From Erythroxylum novogranatense (lineage: Eukaryota; Streptophyta; Magnoliopsida; Malpighiales; Erythroxylaceae): DNA of 64,000 bases. Shown one piece after another: positions 22,289 to 33,167 of this stretch; within the stretch, counting starts at the first letter, position 1, and every line of letters starts with the position of its first letter. The DNA lies in assembly GCA_029891385.1 (NCBI GenBank), contig CM057232.1:67698824-67762823 (forward strand). The letters are read 5' to 3'. Position numbers and translations under genes: made by a program. The notes under the pieces are model-generated. The model saw only the letters and a list, made by a program, of their open reading frames with translations. It did not search any database and was not told the DNA's origin.

Positions 22289-22477
22289 TTTGTGATATCA
22301 GAGTGTAATTCGAAACATTCTGTGACCGCACTTTCGATTCCTTTGCTTTTTGATCCGATTTGATTTCTTTGGTTTTCGTTCACTTTGATTTTCGCTGTAT
22401 GATCCGTTCTTCGTTTTTGATTCCATTGTTTTTCACCTTTTGATTTTGAGATTGGGTTCTGAAAACGGGTCCCAACA
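22289..22477 (+). mobile_element. Remnant between LTRs: primer-binding-like site and the end of a second LTR-B copy
   Basis: Directly after LTR-B1, TGATATCAGAGT (about 22291) resembles the initiator-Met-tRNA primer site TGGTATCAGAGC of chromoviruses with two transitions. About 150 bp later another LTR end appears: GGGTTCTGAAAACGGGTCCC then AACA, ending at 22477. The region between resembles the last part of an LTR (CGTTTTTGATTCC text). The simplest reading is a retrotransposon whose internal region and most of its 3' LTR were deleted. Confidence 0.6.
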
Positions 22478-23290
22478 TCTAGTTTTCAAGATGCTGTTAG
22501 AAGAGGCTTTGCCTCTCATTTCCATAGATCTAAGAAATTTCAATATTATATGACAATTAAAATAATATGAGATGAAGTTAAATCCTTTAACAAGGTAAAT
22601 GTAGGGAATGCTCATCATTTTTTGAACACTACCCAAGCTGCTCTTAATAAAGCTCAAAATAATATACATATCAATCTTACTTGTCCAAGGCTCCAAGAGT
22701 CAGAAAATAGTGCACTTAACAACTACTCAGAAGTAGTTAACTCCGATTAGTCTATTGAAACAAAGACATAAGATTAAGTGTATTCTTGATGGTTCTAAGC
22801 ATACAACTATCTTTTATGGATCTATCACTATAAGGAAAGCCTTAAACAAAATTGTTACACTAAAAAGAAATGGATTTTTGTTTCAAACCCAAAGTCATTT
22901 AATCTATGAAGCTACCTATCATTCTCAATCACTATTAGGCTCTTGTTCTTTTGCCTACTCCTCTATAACATTTATTGGAGAAATAGTTCAACAAAAAATG
23001 TCTACTCAGGAAGTGGAAGCTCTGGCCTCTCTTATTACTTGATCTGAAATTTAAAATGCCTTTGAGGTCTCTAGCTCTTCATAAAGCTCTAAGACTAGAT
23101 GGCTTCAACATACACTTCTTCACTAGAAAAGTAGTGCATTTTAGGCAATATGATCTCTAAAGCAAGCTTGGAGTTCTTTAATAGTGGCAAGCTTCTCAAG
23201 GTTATAAATAATACATTCATTGCTTTAGTTCTTAAAGGGAAAGAGCACAAGATTTAAAAGACTATTGACCCATCTTTCGTGATTGATAAT
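22478..23290 (+). pseudogene. LINE-2: endonuclease-RT linker and start of reverse transcriptase, decayed
   Basis: The LINE frame resumes with FQDAVRRGFASHFHRSKKF and AAL/NKAQNNIHINLTCPRLQE-like text (about 22640-22700). It then gives LKQRHKIKCILDGSKHTTIF (22755-22815, the pre-RT block) and SLALHKALRLDGFNIHFF (about 23070-23125), a decayed version of the KAPGPDGF motif. Similarity fades near 23290, so the rest of RT is missing. Confidence 0.72.
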
Positions 23291-24100
23291 AGGAACTCTT
23301 CTTTCACGCAATCATGCAGTGCCACACGTAATCATATGCATTATTTTATCCAAGGCATGTGAGTGGGAACAGTGATCATCATTTTGGCTCTTCAACGCAC
23401 TTCCCTCCTGGAAAGAAGATCCTGCCCATGTTCACCGGCGACGAAGTCGTTGTCTTCAGGGTCAAGATATTAGTGGTTAGAATTGGTACATGATAAGCAG
23501 AGAAGTTGCAATCACTGAACTAGTAAAAGGCAGGTAACTAATTTCATGTCTTTGGCAAGGCTAAGTTATATCTAGGCATAGGTAACTAAACATAAAAATA
23601 GCAATTTAGCATCTAATCCATTTTCTCTAATTGCTTCTTTAAGTGCTGTTAAGAAGTTATAATTGTGTACATGACTCTTAGAGAACTTTGGTAATGACTG
23701 AATCCAAAATGGCACAGAAGAATGAACAGTTCAAAAGCCATGTAATATACAAGTGATATAGTTAGGGTTTTCATTGGTCTTGGAGCCTAGGGTCGATGTT
23801 TATGTTTAGGGGGGTATTGGCTTCTCATAGAATTTTGTGAAGGATCCAGAGTTTCATTAGAGATTGTCAAACTATATTTATTAAATATTATTTAATGCCG
23901 GCCCCTAGATTCTAGCATTCCACATTACTAATGCTTAATCAAATTCTTTCAGCTAATTAGAGTCTTTATCTTTGAGTTGTTAATCTCCTCCCCTTGACTA
24001 TTCCAATATTTTGTCACCACCTAGTAGCTTAAAACACCCTCTTCATACCTGCCTTGGCCTGCACTCTTGTGGGCACTTGAAACCGTTGCTTAATGAGAGA
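23291..24100. other. Upstream region of the STIG1-like gene, no gene seen
   Basis: About 800 bp of mixed-composition sequence with no transposon similarity recognised and no long coding frame. It should hold the promoter of the gene starting at 24101. No convincing TATA box was picked in the last 150 bp. Confidence 0.5.
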
Positions 24101-24562
24101 ATGGCTCTTTCTCTACTCCAACGCACAACCATTCGCTCGCTACTCATCCCTCTCCTCCTCCTCCTCCATGCTCAAATGGCCCTATCGACCGACATTGAAG
24201 ACTATGAAGAGTATTTTCTTGACACCCAAAATTTACCACATTTTCGATCAAGAAGCCGATTCTTGGCAGGTCTAAACCGTATAAAGAAAGGTGCATACTG
24301 TAATGCAAGGGGTTATAACATATGTAATGGGGTCCCTGCAAACAATGGCACGAGCCTGCTCTACTGCTGCAAAAAACACTGCAGGAACGTTATCAGAGAC
24401 GAGAACAACTGCGGAAAATGTGGAAAGAAGTGCAAGTTCAGCGAGCACTGCTGTAATGGACGTTGTATTAATGCTATGAAGGATCAGAATAATTGCAGCA
24501 AGTGCAATCACAAATGTGGTCGGGGGCTTAAATGTGAGTATGGATCTTGTGGGTATGCTTAG
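24101..24562 (+). CDS. STIG1-like secreted cysteine-rich protein (153 aa), intact, single exon
   Basis: The protein has an N-terminal signal peptide (MALSLLQRTTIRSLLIPLLL, hydrophobic to about residue 29) and a variable acidic stretch (DIEDYEEYFLDTQNLPHF). The C-terminal domain from about residue 69 has 16 cysteines, including CCKKHC, NNCGKCGKKC, CCNGRC and NNCSKCNHKC, and ends GSCGYA. This pattern and ending match the plant STIG1 family (PF04885), which includes tomato STIG1 of the stigma exudate and Arabidopsis GRI (family knowledge). Such proteins act outside the cell; a specific role cannot be assigned. An in-frame Met at 24011 would add 30 residues, but the signal peptide begins cleanly at 24101. 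There is no in-frame stop or frame break. It is the only convincing host gene here. Confidence 0.9.
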   Translation: MALSLLQRTTIRSLLIPLLLLLHAQMALSTDIEDYEEYFLDTQNLPHFRSRSRFLAGLNRIKKGAYCNARGYNICNGVPANNGTSLLYCCKKHCRNVIRDENNCGKCGKKCKFSEHCCNGRCINAMKDQNNCSKCNHKCGRGLKCEYGSCGYA

Positions 24563-25623
24563 AAAACTTACTACTGGTAAGTAGCAGATATTACTGATAC
24601 AAAAAGTTCAATTAAGGATTTGGAAATAAGGAATAATAGTTTTATACATTTGACCGCTTGAGGGTGTACCGTTAGATTACAAGGTGTTTTTGTATCTAAA
24701 GAGTTGCGTTTCGCAAACAAAACTTTGTACTGTCAATGATGATGAGTGCTAAAGAACAGTTACATTTTCTGGGAATGATGAGTACCTTATGTGTCATGTA
24801 ATATTTCTCCAACAAAGTAAACATGACTAATCCTAGCATTTCACTCTCATTTGCAGACTTTCATGGTTCCCAAGTTGGATTATGACCTCTCCCAATTGAT
24901 CGTATATTTGGACTAGAAGTTCTAGAGCCGAACCTCGTCTAAGATACCATTGCAAGCTGCTCTTATAATAAGAGCCATCACGTCAATGCTTCCGTTGTAA
25001 GGGAAGACATTTTGCAAATCATTTTACTGTAATACAAGGAAAACACCATGCTTGATCGCGTCACTGAACAAGAAGACACCATGATAAAGCTAATGACTAC
25101 GACCATGCATGCACGTAGACATTCCTAATTTCCTATCGTATCCTCTTGCAAGACTGCAGCATTTAGAGAAATTTTGGCGGAGTTGACCCCGGATTATTTA
25201 AGTTATTGCAAAAGGATCTTATTTTTCTCTTTGCCTAAACTTTAAATATTCGATATCCCACATAAAATGAAATTCTTGTTCTTATAGACGTCTCTCCGAT
25301 TGTGAGGCTTCTTAATTGATCATTGTAAGGCTTGTTCTAAGAATAAGCCTGAATTCCAAAATGCAGCCATGTATTTATGTTGGAAGATGCAAGTACTGCA
25401 TTTTTTATTCTTGTTTTTCTTAATATTTTTTATGGTTACATATTCTGCACCAATTACTCGTAGAGCATGGTAATTTTGTAATTTTATTTTTGTACCCTCT
25501 TTAATTAAGCGCGGCTTCATATCAATTTTGAGCTACTAATGATCACCTGCCTTTATTTATCGCTAAATTTGCCGTAGGTCATAACAAAAGTTGCAAGAGC
25601 AACAAAGATACTACCCCTAAAAC
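24563..25623. other. Downstream flank of the STIG1-like gene, up to CACTA-1
   Basis: Presumed 3' UTR and intergenic sequence. AT-rich stretches with AATAAG/AATAAT at about 24627-24640 could serve polyadenylation. No other gene or transposon was recognised. It ends in AAC (25621-25623), the left target duplication of CACTA-1. Confidence 0.5.
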
Positions 25624-25644
25624 CACTACAAAAAAAGAAGACAA

Positions 25645-25890
25645 TTTGCGACGTTTGACTGAGGAAACGTCGCAGATTGTATAACCTTATGGTGAAGTTT
25701 TTGAAATGTCAGTAAAAGGCTAAGGTTTCTGCGACGTTGTATTAAAACGACGTGGAAAGAATGTACCAATTGAGACGTTGTACAATTAAAACGTGGCCAA
25801 ATACATATTACGACTTTATTGTGAACTAAACGTCAGGGAAGAGTTAGTAAAGAAATCAGAACTCGGTCGTTTAACTAATACGACTAACAT
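25645..25890. repeat. CACTA-1 left subterminal repeats
   Basis: Short motifs in both orientations: TTGCGACGTTTGACT, AAACGTCGCAG, CTGCGACGTTG, AAACGACGTGG, GAGACGTTGTAC, AAACGTGGCC and AAACGTCAGG. Repeats of this kind are the binding sites of the TNP1/TNPA-type protein in En/Spm elements (family knowledge). Confidence 0.75.
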
Positions 25891-25914
25891 GCATTAGGTT
25901 CAACTGGTTTTGAG

Positions 25915-26029
25915 AATTTCCCTCCCACAGTCACAGATCACTCTCTGCGCTCTCTCAACGAAAGCAGACGCCTTCAAATCTCGTGTCAGTGTCGCTGCCG
26001 TTGCTCCTCCATGCGTGTTGATTCCTAAG
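25915..26029 (+). promoter_or_regulatory. CACTA-1 leader exon 1 (untranslated), approximate
   Basis: The pyrimidine-rich leader ends at GATTCCTAAG|GTACAC, a splice donor at 26030. The same end, GAATCCTTAG|GTACAC, occurs on the minus strand of CACTA-2 at about 58700, in the same place relative to exon 2. The start is a guess. In CACTA-1 the distance to exon 2 is about 1.8 kb; in CACTA-2 it is about 0.3 kb. Confidence 0.5.
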
Positions 26030-27867
26030 GTACACATTCCGATGCCCACTGCTGTTATTTCTTCGTGTTTGATTTGGTAAAGGTTGAAGTTGGTGTTTAA
26101 TTTGGAACTGAAGGTACTCATAGATTTCTCCGCTTGCTGTAGTCCGGAGGCCTTAAGCTTCGCTTCCTTTCATCCTCTTCTTCCTGGTCTCACTTTGGTG
26201 GCCATCATTTATTCTTGTCTGACGCATCGTCACGAGGCTGAAGAAACCGCCACTGAAGGTGATTCCGGATTTTAATTTTATGGGTTTATTTTTTTCTATC
26301 ATCTTCGAGTCTGTTTCTGGTGGGTCAATCTCTTTCTGCCGTACTACCGTCTAAGTTACTATGCAATGATTATATATAAAGTTGATGTTAATTAGCTGCA
26401 TTCTCTTGTTGAATGTTCAATTCCACTGAGTTACTTCAACGCAGTTCTCTTTGAATCTATTTGGTGCATGTTTCTACAAGTAGATTTTTTGGCGTGATCT
26501 CTTCAAACTTAATGTTGATTTTGTTATTAATGTAACGGTTTCCATGTGTCTGATACTCTTGTTCTTTGATTTCCAGCAACTTATTGAAAATCTTGACACA
26601 GATCTTCAATATGCAATTTGAGAAATGTGAATCTGTTTTAAGTAAACTATGGAATCTATTATACCTATAAGGATTTCTTTTAGCTTACAATGATGTTGAT
26701 ATAGGTGAATGGGTATTATCTCAAGGATTAGGAAATAATAGTTTCTTAAAATGTGAGATGGAAATAGTGAGTCAATGAAAAAGATGGAACCTTGAGTTCT
26801 AAACTCGCCATCGATAACGAAGAGGGAAATGTGTGTTTAGATTCAGAGTTCTATTATTAGATGAATTCCTTATTGCAATGTTTCAAACATTTCTAAATTC
26901 ACCTGTATGTAATAATGTACGCAACATAAATTCACCTATTGAGTTTTTCTTTCTCTTTAATGCTTTGTTTACCTTTATGTTTTCTTTCACGGGATTGTTC
27001 AGTCGTGGATTCAATTATCTGTTATATGATTTTGTGTCTGATGGTTTTGGTACGTTCTTGGTTGTATCATGTCGTATGTTACTGATCATGGGTTTCTATT
27101 TAATTCGGTTCATATTAGTAAAGATGAGGATTGGGATTGGTTTAGGAAGCAAGGGTGATGGAGTATTGATCATACTGTATAACTTTTACTGATAAGAAAG
27201 AGTTTACTCTTTTGGTTAAGAGTTAACTTGAAATGTTTCCCTACTGATCACACAAATAAGCATACTTTTCTTTTGTTCTTCCTATCCTTTGATCAGTAAC
27301 ATTCGTATATGCATATCTTGTTAAATTCTCGGTAGATGTTTGATTGTTGATGCCACAATTATATTGATAACATTATTTTGTTTTATTGATCCTACTATTA
27401 TCCCTTTTTACTGATTCTAGGTAATATGTATTAGTAAATTGTGCATAACTGAATACCTATTTCTCGGTCTTCATGTGCTAGTATTCTTTTATACAATGCT
27501 TGATATAATTTCTCTTTACATAATGTGATTGAAGTTTATCTATTAAAATTGTAGGTGGATGTGGTTCAATTTTATAATCATTGACTGAGAGCATTGCACG
27601 TTTGTTGCTTTTTGTATACTTTCAATTTTCAATCCTTGCATGTTTACTTAGGTTTCATTTTTAAAGTAATCATCCTGCCACAACACATACAAGCACATGA
27701 AGAGGTTTTTTCTTTGACATTCTTTTATATCCGAATCTCATGTCTTCCATAGATGGAACACCGAGTTGACCGTGAATATTTATGATATTCTGGTTTGATG
27801 TTCAAATTTGGTATAAATCAAAGCTTAATTCATTGATTAAACCAAATTTCAATTATTTGGTGTGCAG
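26030..27867. other. CACTA-1 first-intron region with extra sequence
   Basis: About 1.5 kb here has no counterpart in CACTA-2. A frame at 26084-26275 includes an exon-like stretch ending GCCACTGAAG|GTGATT, which might be a captured host exon, but no family is recognised. The rest is AT-rich without gene features. Confidence 0.4.
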
Positions 27868-27930
27868 GCAGATTGAATTGATCTCCCATTTCACATTGAG
27901 CATTCAACATTGACAGAGGAGAGTCATAGG
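27868..27930 (+). promoter_or_regulatory. CACTA-1 leader exon 2
   Basis: Acceptor GGTGTGCAG|G and donor CATAGG|GTAAGT bracket 63 bp containing CACATTGAGCATTCAACATT. The minus strand of CACTA-2 has the matching piece (58328-58376: ACATTGAGCATTGAAGATTG, then GAGGGTCATAGG|GTAAGC). Conservation of exon and donor supports a real spliced leader. Confidence 0.6.
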
Positions 27931-29582
27931 GTAAGTACTTGGAATTTCTACTGTTATGTGTAAAATTGAATATGGGTTAAGCACATGCAATTTCTATGTT
28001 TATATTGCTCAACAACTTTATGTTCTCATTGCCTTTGCATTTATGTGAGTATTGTTCTTCTGTTGTTAAAATATATTTCTATTAGATAATATGATTATAT
28101 TACTGCGTATGGAGTGAATAGAGAATGTCATGGCCAGATCATGTCATTGAAGTAATCTTGGAGTGTTCATTTGACATCATTCCCTTCTTATTTGTACACA
28201 TATCTACTACTCTAAAATATACATTATTTCCCTACTTTAGAGATTTGAGCTTTTGGAAGCCTAATTTCCTTTTCTCTTTTTCCTTTTCTCTATGTTTGTC
28301 TATCTTATTTATTTATTGCCTACCTCTCCTTTTACGATAGGTTCTTTAACCTTTACTTCATTTTCCTTTTCATCCAAATGTTTACCCTAAATCTTTACTT
28401 GATAACTTCATTATTTCTTTACATACTACTCCCAGTTATTATGTTTAGTATCTTATTTTTTAATAGCTCTAAATTCTAACTTTGCTAGTAGAAGTCCTTG
28501 CCCTCCCTTCTTTCTCCTCTTAGTTTCCCTCCAGTTATGCCTAACTAGCTCGCTTTCATTTATTTGACTCTTTGTTTTCTTGACCTATAAAGCACCTTAT
28601 CCTCTTACCTTTGCTAATCTAAACCTTAACCTTTATAATAAATCTTAGAATATTGTATTAGTGATGTTGGTTTCACAACATCTACTCACTAAATTTCATA
28701 CCTTCACAAGTTAAAATGTTGAATTTATAATCTCCCAATTTTAAATTGTCGATAAAGGAGCCTTCATGCTTAAAAATTACTTGTAGATATCTTGCTAGAA
28801 TGAAACTAATAGTATTTGGAATTAATTTAGTCTCTAAGATGTTCTTATTAATGACAACAATGTACTTTTGTTAAACTTCAAATCTAATGAAGGTTTAAAT
28901 TCTATTTTAGAATTGGTTCATGAAACAATAATGAGAGGTTCTTCTTAAAAATTGAAAGTTGGTTTCATTCTAGTAAACAATTGCCTCTGCCCTAATTTGG
29001 ACAAATTTCCACAATATGTTTTAGAATATTAGAATATGATGGACTAAACCATATTGCTATCTAAATGGGTAAATATTTTACTTAGATGAGATAATGGTTA
29101 AAATGAAAAGAATTAACTATAAAATGTTTTTGTTGGTTAACTCAAATACTAGCCTCCATTACATATGCCTAAACTTCTCTAACTATCATTTTAGTTCTAC
29201 TTATAAACATACATTGATTATCTTCTATTAATTGGTTTTTTCAAACTTTCATTTTTTTTCACCAACTGACATCTCTTAATAAGCAATTTCATCATTTATC
29301 TTCTCACATTCATATTTTGTAATTTGCAAGCTCTCATTATTAGGAAGTAACTGTGTCCTATGAAGATCCATTTTTCCCTTTAGAGATCAAAGATTTCTCC
29401 CTCTCCTATATACTTTGCAACCTAGAATCGATGTCCTTCTTCTTCTCCTTCACTGTCTTTGACTTCCTCTAATTTTTGTTCCCTATGTAGGACTTTGGCT
29501 TCGCACTACTTCATTACTTCTGCCTTCCTTTTTGGTTCTTCATTGAGGTGTTTCTTTTTACCTTCTAATTATAACTCAATAG

Positions 29583-29740
29583 TAAAGCAACAGTGAGACT
29601 GCTTTCTGTTATAGTTGCCAAGTTAGAAAGTGGTACTAAAGCAACAGTGAGACAATTGATTTCAACAGTGAGACAATAGTAAAGCAACAGTGAGACTGCT
29701 TTTTCTTACAAAGTGGTACTAAATGTCCTGTGTAAAGCAA
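29583..29740. repeat. Short interspersed copies of a GCAACAGTGAGAC motif
   Basis: TAAAGCAACAGTGAGACTGC and shortened forms occur at about 29583, 29636, 29662, 29681 and 29733, interleaved with AAAGTGGTACTAAA. It looks like local slippage or partial duplication. Confidence 0.65.
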
Positions 29741-30093
29741 CAGTGTAATTGAATGTTATAATTGCTTTCTGTTATAGTTGCAACTATACACTTGATGCTA
29801 CTGTTAGCTCTTTTTCTTTCAAAGTGGTACTAAATGAAGAAGTTCACTTTGTGTTTAGCTCTACCCTATCATGAATGACTTCTTCGTGTCATTACTTTGA
29901 AGAGTACATCGTGACTTCATTGCTATTATGGAATAATTGAAATATTCTTTAAAGAACTTGTGCCTTTGATGTCAAGGATCAAAATGATAGAAGTCGCTAT
30001 TGTCTTTTTAGAAATGCAAGGATGGTTGATTCTATCTAATTGGTTAGTAAAGAAGTTGATAGTAACTCCATCATTTGAAGTTGAAATTGAAAC

Positions 30094-30266
30094 CGATTGG
30101 TTCGAATATTATCATTACTATCAATGTCATTATACAACAATCCATTTTCAGTTTATTAATCCATTCTCATATTCAATTTTAATGTCATTATACAACAATG
30201 CTGATTGGTTCGAATATTATCATTACTATCAATGTCATTATACAACAATCCATTTTCAGTTTATAT
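30094..30266. repeat. Direct duplication of about 64 bp, 109 bp apart
   Basis: GATTGGTTCGAATATTATCA through CCATTTTCAGTTTAT appears at 30094 and again at 30203 with no difference seen, so it is recent. Confidence 0.85.
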
Positions 30267-30442
30267 TCAGGATTAAAGCTTTAGCTTCTTAGTTTTTACT
30301 AAGTTTTATCTTCTAACTGTGAATCATCTAAGTTATCAGTTTTATCTTCTAACATTTTGTAGTTGCTTTTCAAGTGAACACTGGAAATGCATTTGGTTTT
30401 GAACTTTGAAATCTAATCTCAATTATGATGCAGGTAATTCAT

Positions 30443-32302
30443 ATGGCACCAGGTCAACCCAAGAAAAAGGATAAGGCTGAACCAAGTAGCATCGTACCGA
30501 CAAAATTGCAGTCGCGTTACCGTCAGCTTCTTGGGGACGCAGCTAATGCGTCATCTTCTTGTACACAACCACAAAACCCGACACCTGCACCTTGTCAGCC
30601 TACTCCAACACCGAACGAAGTCACACATGCTTGTTCTCAGCCTACTCCAACACCGAGAGAAGTCACACGTGCACCTTCTCAGCCTACTCCAACACCGAGA
30701 GAAGTCACACGTGCACCTTCTCAGCCTATTCCAACACCAACAGAAGTCAGACCTTCTCAACCATTTATTCATCCTAGAGATAAATATGAACAAATTATGA
30801 ATCAGCGTCGCAACATTAGTTCTCCATCCACGACTCAAGAGATGCCTCCAACTTTGGCTTATCAGACACCAGTAAATCAAACAATTACATCCATCGTGGG
30901 TTCTTCTTCCGCAAGCACCGCAGTTTGATCTTTCTCAAAAATTGGTAAAATTTATTAACTTTACTTATTTTGCTTATCTAACCAATTAAGAGTATGTTAT
31001 ATGCTTTTTTCTTTGCTAATTTAGGATCGACGATGATGTAAGAAAACAAGGGTCTTACAAAAGGACAAGGATTGGCAAATATTAACAAGGCCATAGGTAA
31101 GAGATTGGAGATCGAGATCTCCCAATCAAGGACGACCAACCAACTCGTATAATCCGCCAAATTTTCGAGTGAGATTGGTCCGTATCCCGAACTTCCTTAC
31201 TGTTAAAACAAAATTTTCAAAATTACAACCGAGGAATTGGATATTGCATTTGACAAGTTAGACGAAGTATTCTAAACCAATCTAATTTGTATGTGTTTTC
31301 ATATGCTTAGGATATTGACCAATAATTTATAATTTTGTGCAGCAAAAGTTGGAAATCAAGGGAATGAGGACTGACAACGAAGTACGTGCTACTGTGAAGA
31401 AGTTTCTTGCGCTAAGGTCAAAAGATCAAAGATATAATTTAAAAAAGCATTTTACCAAGTACGGAAAGGATGTTCAGCCGGAAAGTGTCACAGTGGCAGA
31501 GTGGATGGACTTATGCGAATATTGGGAGCAATCAACTACAAAGGTTAGTTCATTTGATCACTACTATTTTTACAACTTATTATATTTTAGTATTTATGAA
31601 TTATGATTTATAGATTTTATAATACATTCTCTTAACGTGTGCGATTAGGAAAAAAGTCAAAAAGCAAAAGTTGCTAGTTGTCAGGTCAAATATCGACCAA
31701 ACTCTGGCTCTAAGGCCTTTGTAGCCATATGACATGAGATTGTTAGTTATTATCTTTTTAATTATATTTTCTTTTATTGACATTTCAAATTTTATAATGA
31801 ATATTACTATTTATATATTTATATACAACAGAGTGACAGAGACGGAGAAGAGTGTGACCGGATGAAGTTATGGTATCGCACTCATTATGATGAAAGAAAA
31901 GATCAATGGACAACTCCTGAATGCAAAGAAAAATGGGTGAGTACATAGTTTATTTATAAATATTTCTTAAATCACATTGTGTATGTAATTAATTCTTTAC
32001 TTTTTCAGGACTTAATGTGTCACGAATTGACACATTCAACTGAACAAGGTCATCCGATGACAGTGGACGAAGTCTGCGACAAAGTCCTGGGCACCAGAAC
32101 TGATTACATTGTTGGCATGAGAACGGGACCTCGACCACAAGGGAAGACTTTAGTCAGAAAGAGACTTCGAGACGAATTAACGGAGTCCAAGAAGGTTAAT
32201 GAGGGCTTACAGTCTAAAGTTGATGAATTGACCAAAAAATTTGAAAAAATGCAGGATAAATTGGAACTCATATGTTCTACACATAATATTCGCGTTGATT
32301 AG
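30443..32302 (+). pseudogene. CACTA-1 TNP1-like gene (plant transposase, Ptta/En/Spm family), spliced, damaged
   Basis: In En/Spm elements this accessory protein binds subterminal repeats. Six exons are visible: 30443 to about 30950, 31025 to about 31263, 31343-31543, 31649-31741, 31832-31936 and 32009-32302, most with good GT-AG sites. The start MAPGQPKKK matches CACTA-2. Exon 1 is Pro/Thr-rich with 42 bp repeats. Later exons read EVRATVKKFLALRSKDQRY, VAEWMDLCEYWEQ, NSGSKAFVA, DRMKLWYRTHYDERKDQW and HSTEQGHPMTVDEVCDKVLG, like PF03004. The end is a coiled coil (LRDELTESKKVNEGLQSKVD). Damage: exon 1 runs into TGA (30926-30928), exon 2 has several stops, its donor is mutated, and TGA at 31730-31732 stands where CACTA-2 has Arg. 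The last exon lacks 11 residues found in CACTA-2. Confidence 0.82.
30596..30763 (+). repeat. Four tandem 42 bp repeats in TNP1-like exon 1
   Basis: Units start at 30596, 30638, 30680 and 30722 with CAGCCTACTCCAACACCGA and encode QPTPTPREVTRAPS-like 14-residue repeats. The length is a multiple of three, so copy number can change without breaking the frame. Confidence 0.9.
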
Positions 32303-32703
32303 ATAAGTATTCATACTGATATATTAGACACTTATGACATATTGTTCATTTTAATTACTATATTATGACATGTTTGGGATTTTAAATTATATAATTTATT
32401 GTCTACATCTATTAAATTCTTGTTATATATTATTGATCATTCGCAAATCCATGATGTACTCAACAAATTGATAAATGATTAAATAAAAATTAAATATATA
32501 ATATTAAATACTTATTAAATAGATCATATTTAATATTTTTCCCAATAATTAATTATTCAATTAGAATAATCATTTCATTAAATTTTTATTTTAAAATCAT
32601 ATAATTCTCACTATTCTTAATAATTTTATCTAATTATATGTCATTTAAATTTAATTATATATAATTTATAATTTATTTTAAAATAAATTAAATTAATTTA
32701 TCA

Positions 32704-33150
32704 TCTGCGACGTTTGTGGTACGAATGCTTTCTACGATGTCTAGAAGACGTCGCAGATTTTCAGACTTTTTACGTCGTCTAGAAGACGTCGAAGAATGTA
32801 AGGCTTTCTACGACGTCTAGAAGACGTCGCAGATTGACAGTTATTCAACGACGTTTAACAGAAGTCGCAGATTGACATGCTTTCTACGACGTCTAGTACA
32901 CGTCATAGAAAGTTATGTTGTTTCCACGACATTTAAGTCAAACGTCGCTTATTCGCTTAAGCTTTTTTGACGTTTCCCTAAACGTCGAAAAATAACCCAG
33001 GCTTCCTCGACGTTTTTGAAAAAACGTCAATAAAAACGTTTGCTTACTCCCCTTCAACGACGTTTGGTGCGATGTTTTTAAAAACGTCACAAAAAATTTT
33101 GCCCAACGTTTTTCAAGCATTTGCGACGTTTTATAAACGTCGCAAATTGG
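32704..33150. repeat. CACTA-1 right subterminal palindrome array
   Basis: Roughly ten quasi-palindromes spaced 40-60 bp, such as TACGACGTCTAGAAGACGTC (about 32798), TACGTCGTCTAGAAGACGTC (about 32771) and GCGACGTTTTATAAACGTCG (about 33123). Arms are GACGTC/GACGTT with an AT or TAGA centre. The outermost unit is almost identical to the outermost unit of CACTA-2 (33690-33712). Confidence 0.85.
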
Positions 33151-33167
33151 GTACTTTCCTTGTAGTG

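Larger units (their letters stand above)
27931..30442. other. CACTA-1 interior without a gene (place of the missing TNP2)
   Basis: About 2.5 kb of AT-rich sequence. No TNP2 motif was found in any frame. Two local repeats are visible: scattered copies of AAAGCAACAGTGAGACTGC at 29583-29740, and a duplicated 64 bp piece at 30094-30266. Open frames (for example 28125-28340 and 29960-30292) look like chance. Confidence 0.6.
25624..33167 (+). mobile_element. CACTA-1: complete-ended En/Spm transposon (7,544 bp), lacks TNP2
   Basis: The left end is CACTACAAAAAAAGAAG. The right end, read on the minus strand, is CACTACAAGGAAAGTACCC. Flanks carry an exact 3 bp duplication AAC (25621-25623 and 33168-33170), as expected for CACTA elements. 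Both ends have subterminal arrays of GACGTT/AACGTC motifs. Inside are untranslated leader exons matching those of CACTA-2 and a multi-exon TNP1-like gene. No TNP2 similarity was found in 27931-30440, where CACTA-2 would place it. It is therefore a deletion derivative that could move only with transposase supplied in trans. Confidence 0.93.

Noticed and set aside
18826..22482. 5 bp target duplication around LTR-B1
   Set aside because: TAAAG on the left and TCTAG (or TTTGT) on the right do not match.
24011..24100. N-terminal extension of the STIG1-like protein from an upstream in-frame Met
   Set aside because: The extension is not hydrophobic and would bury the signal peptide that begins at 24101.
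30551..30880. Minus-strand and shifted plus-strand frames over 30531-30880
   Set aside because: Shadows of the 42 bp repeats in TNP1-like exon 1.
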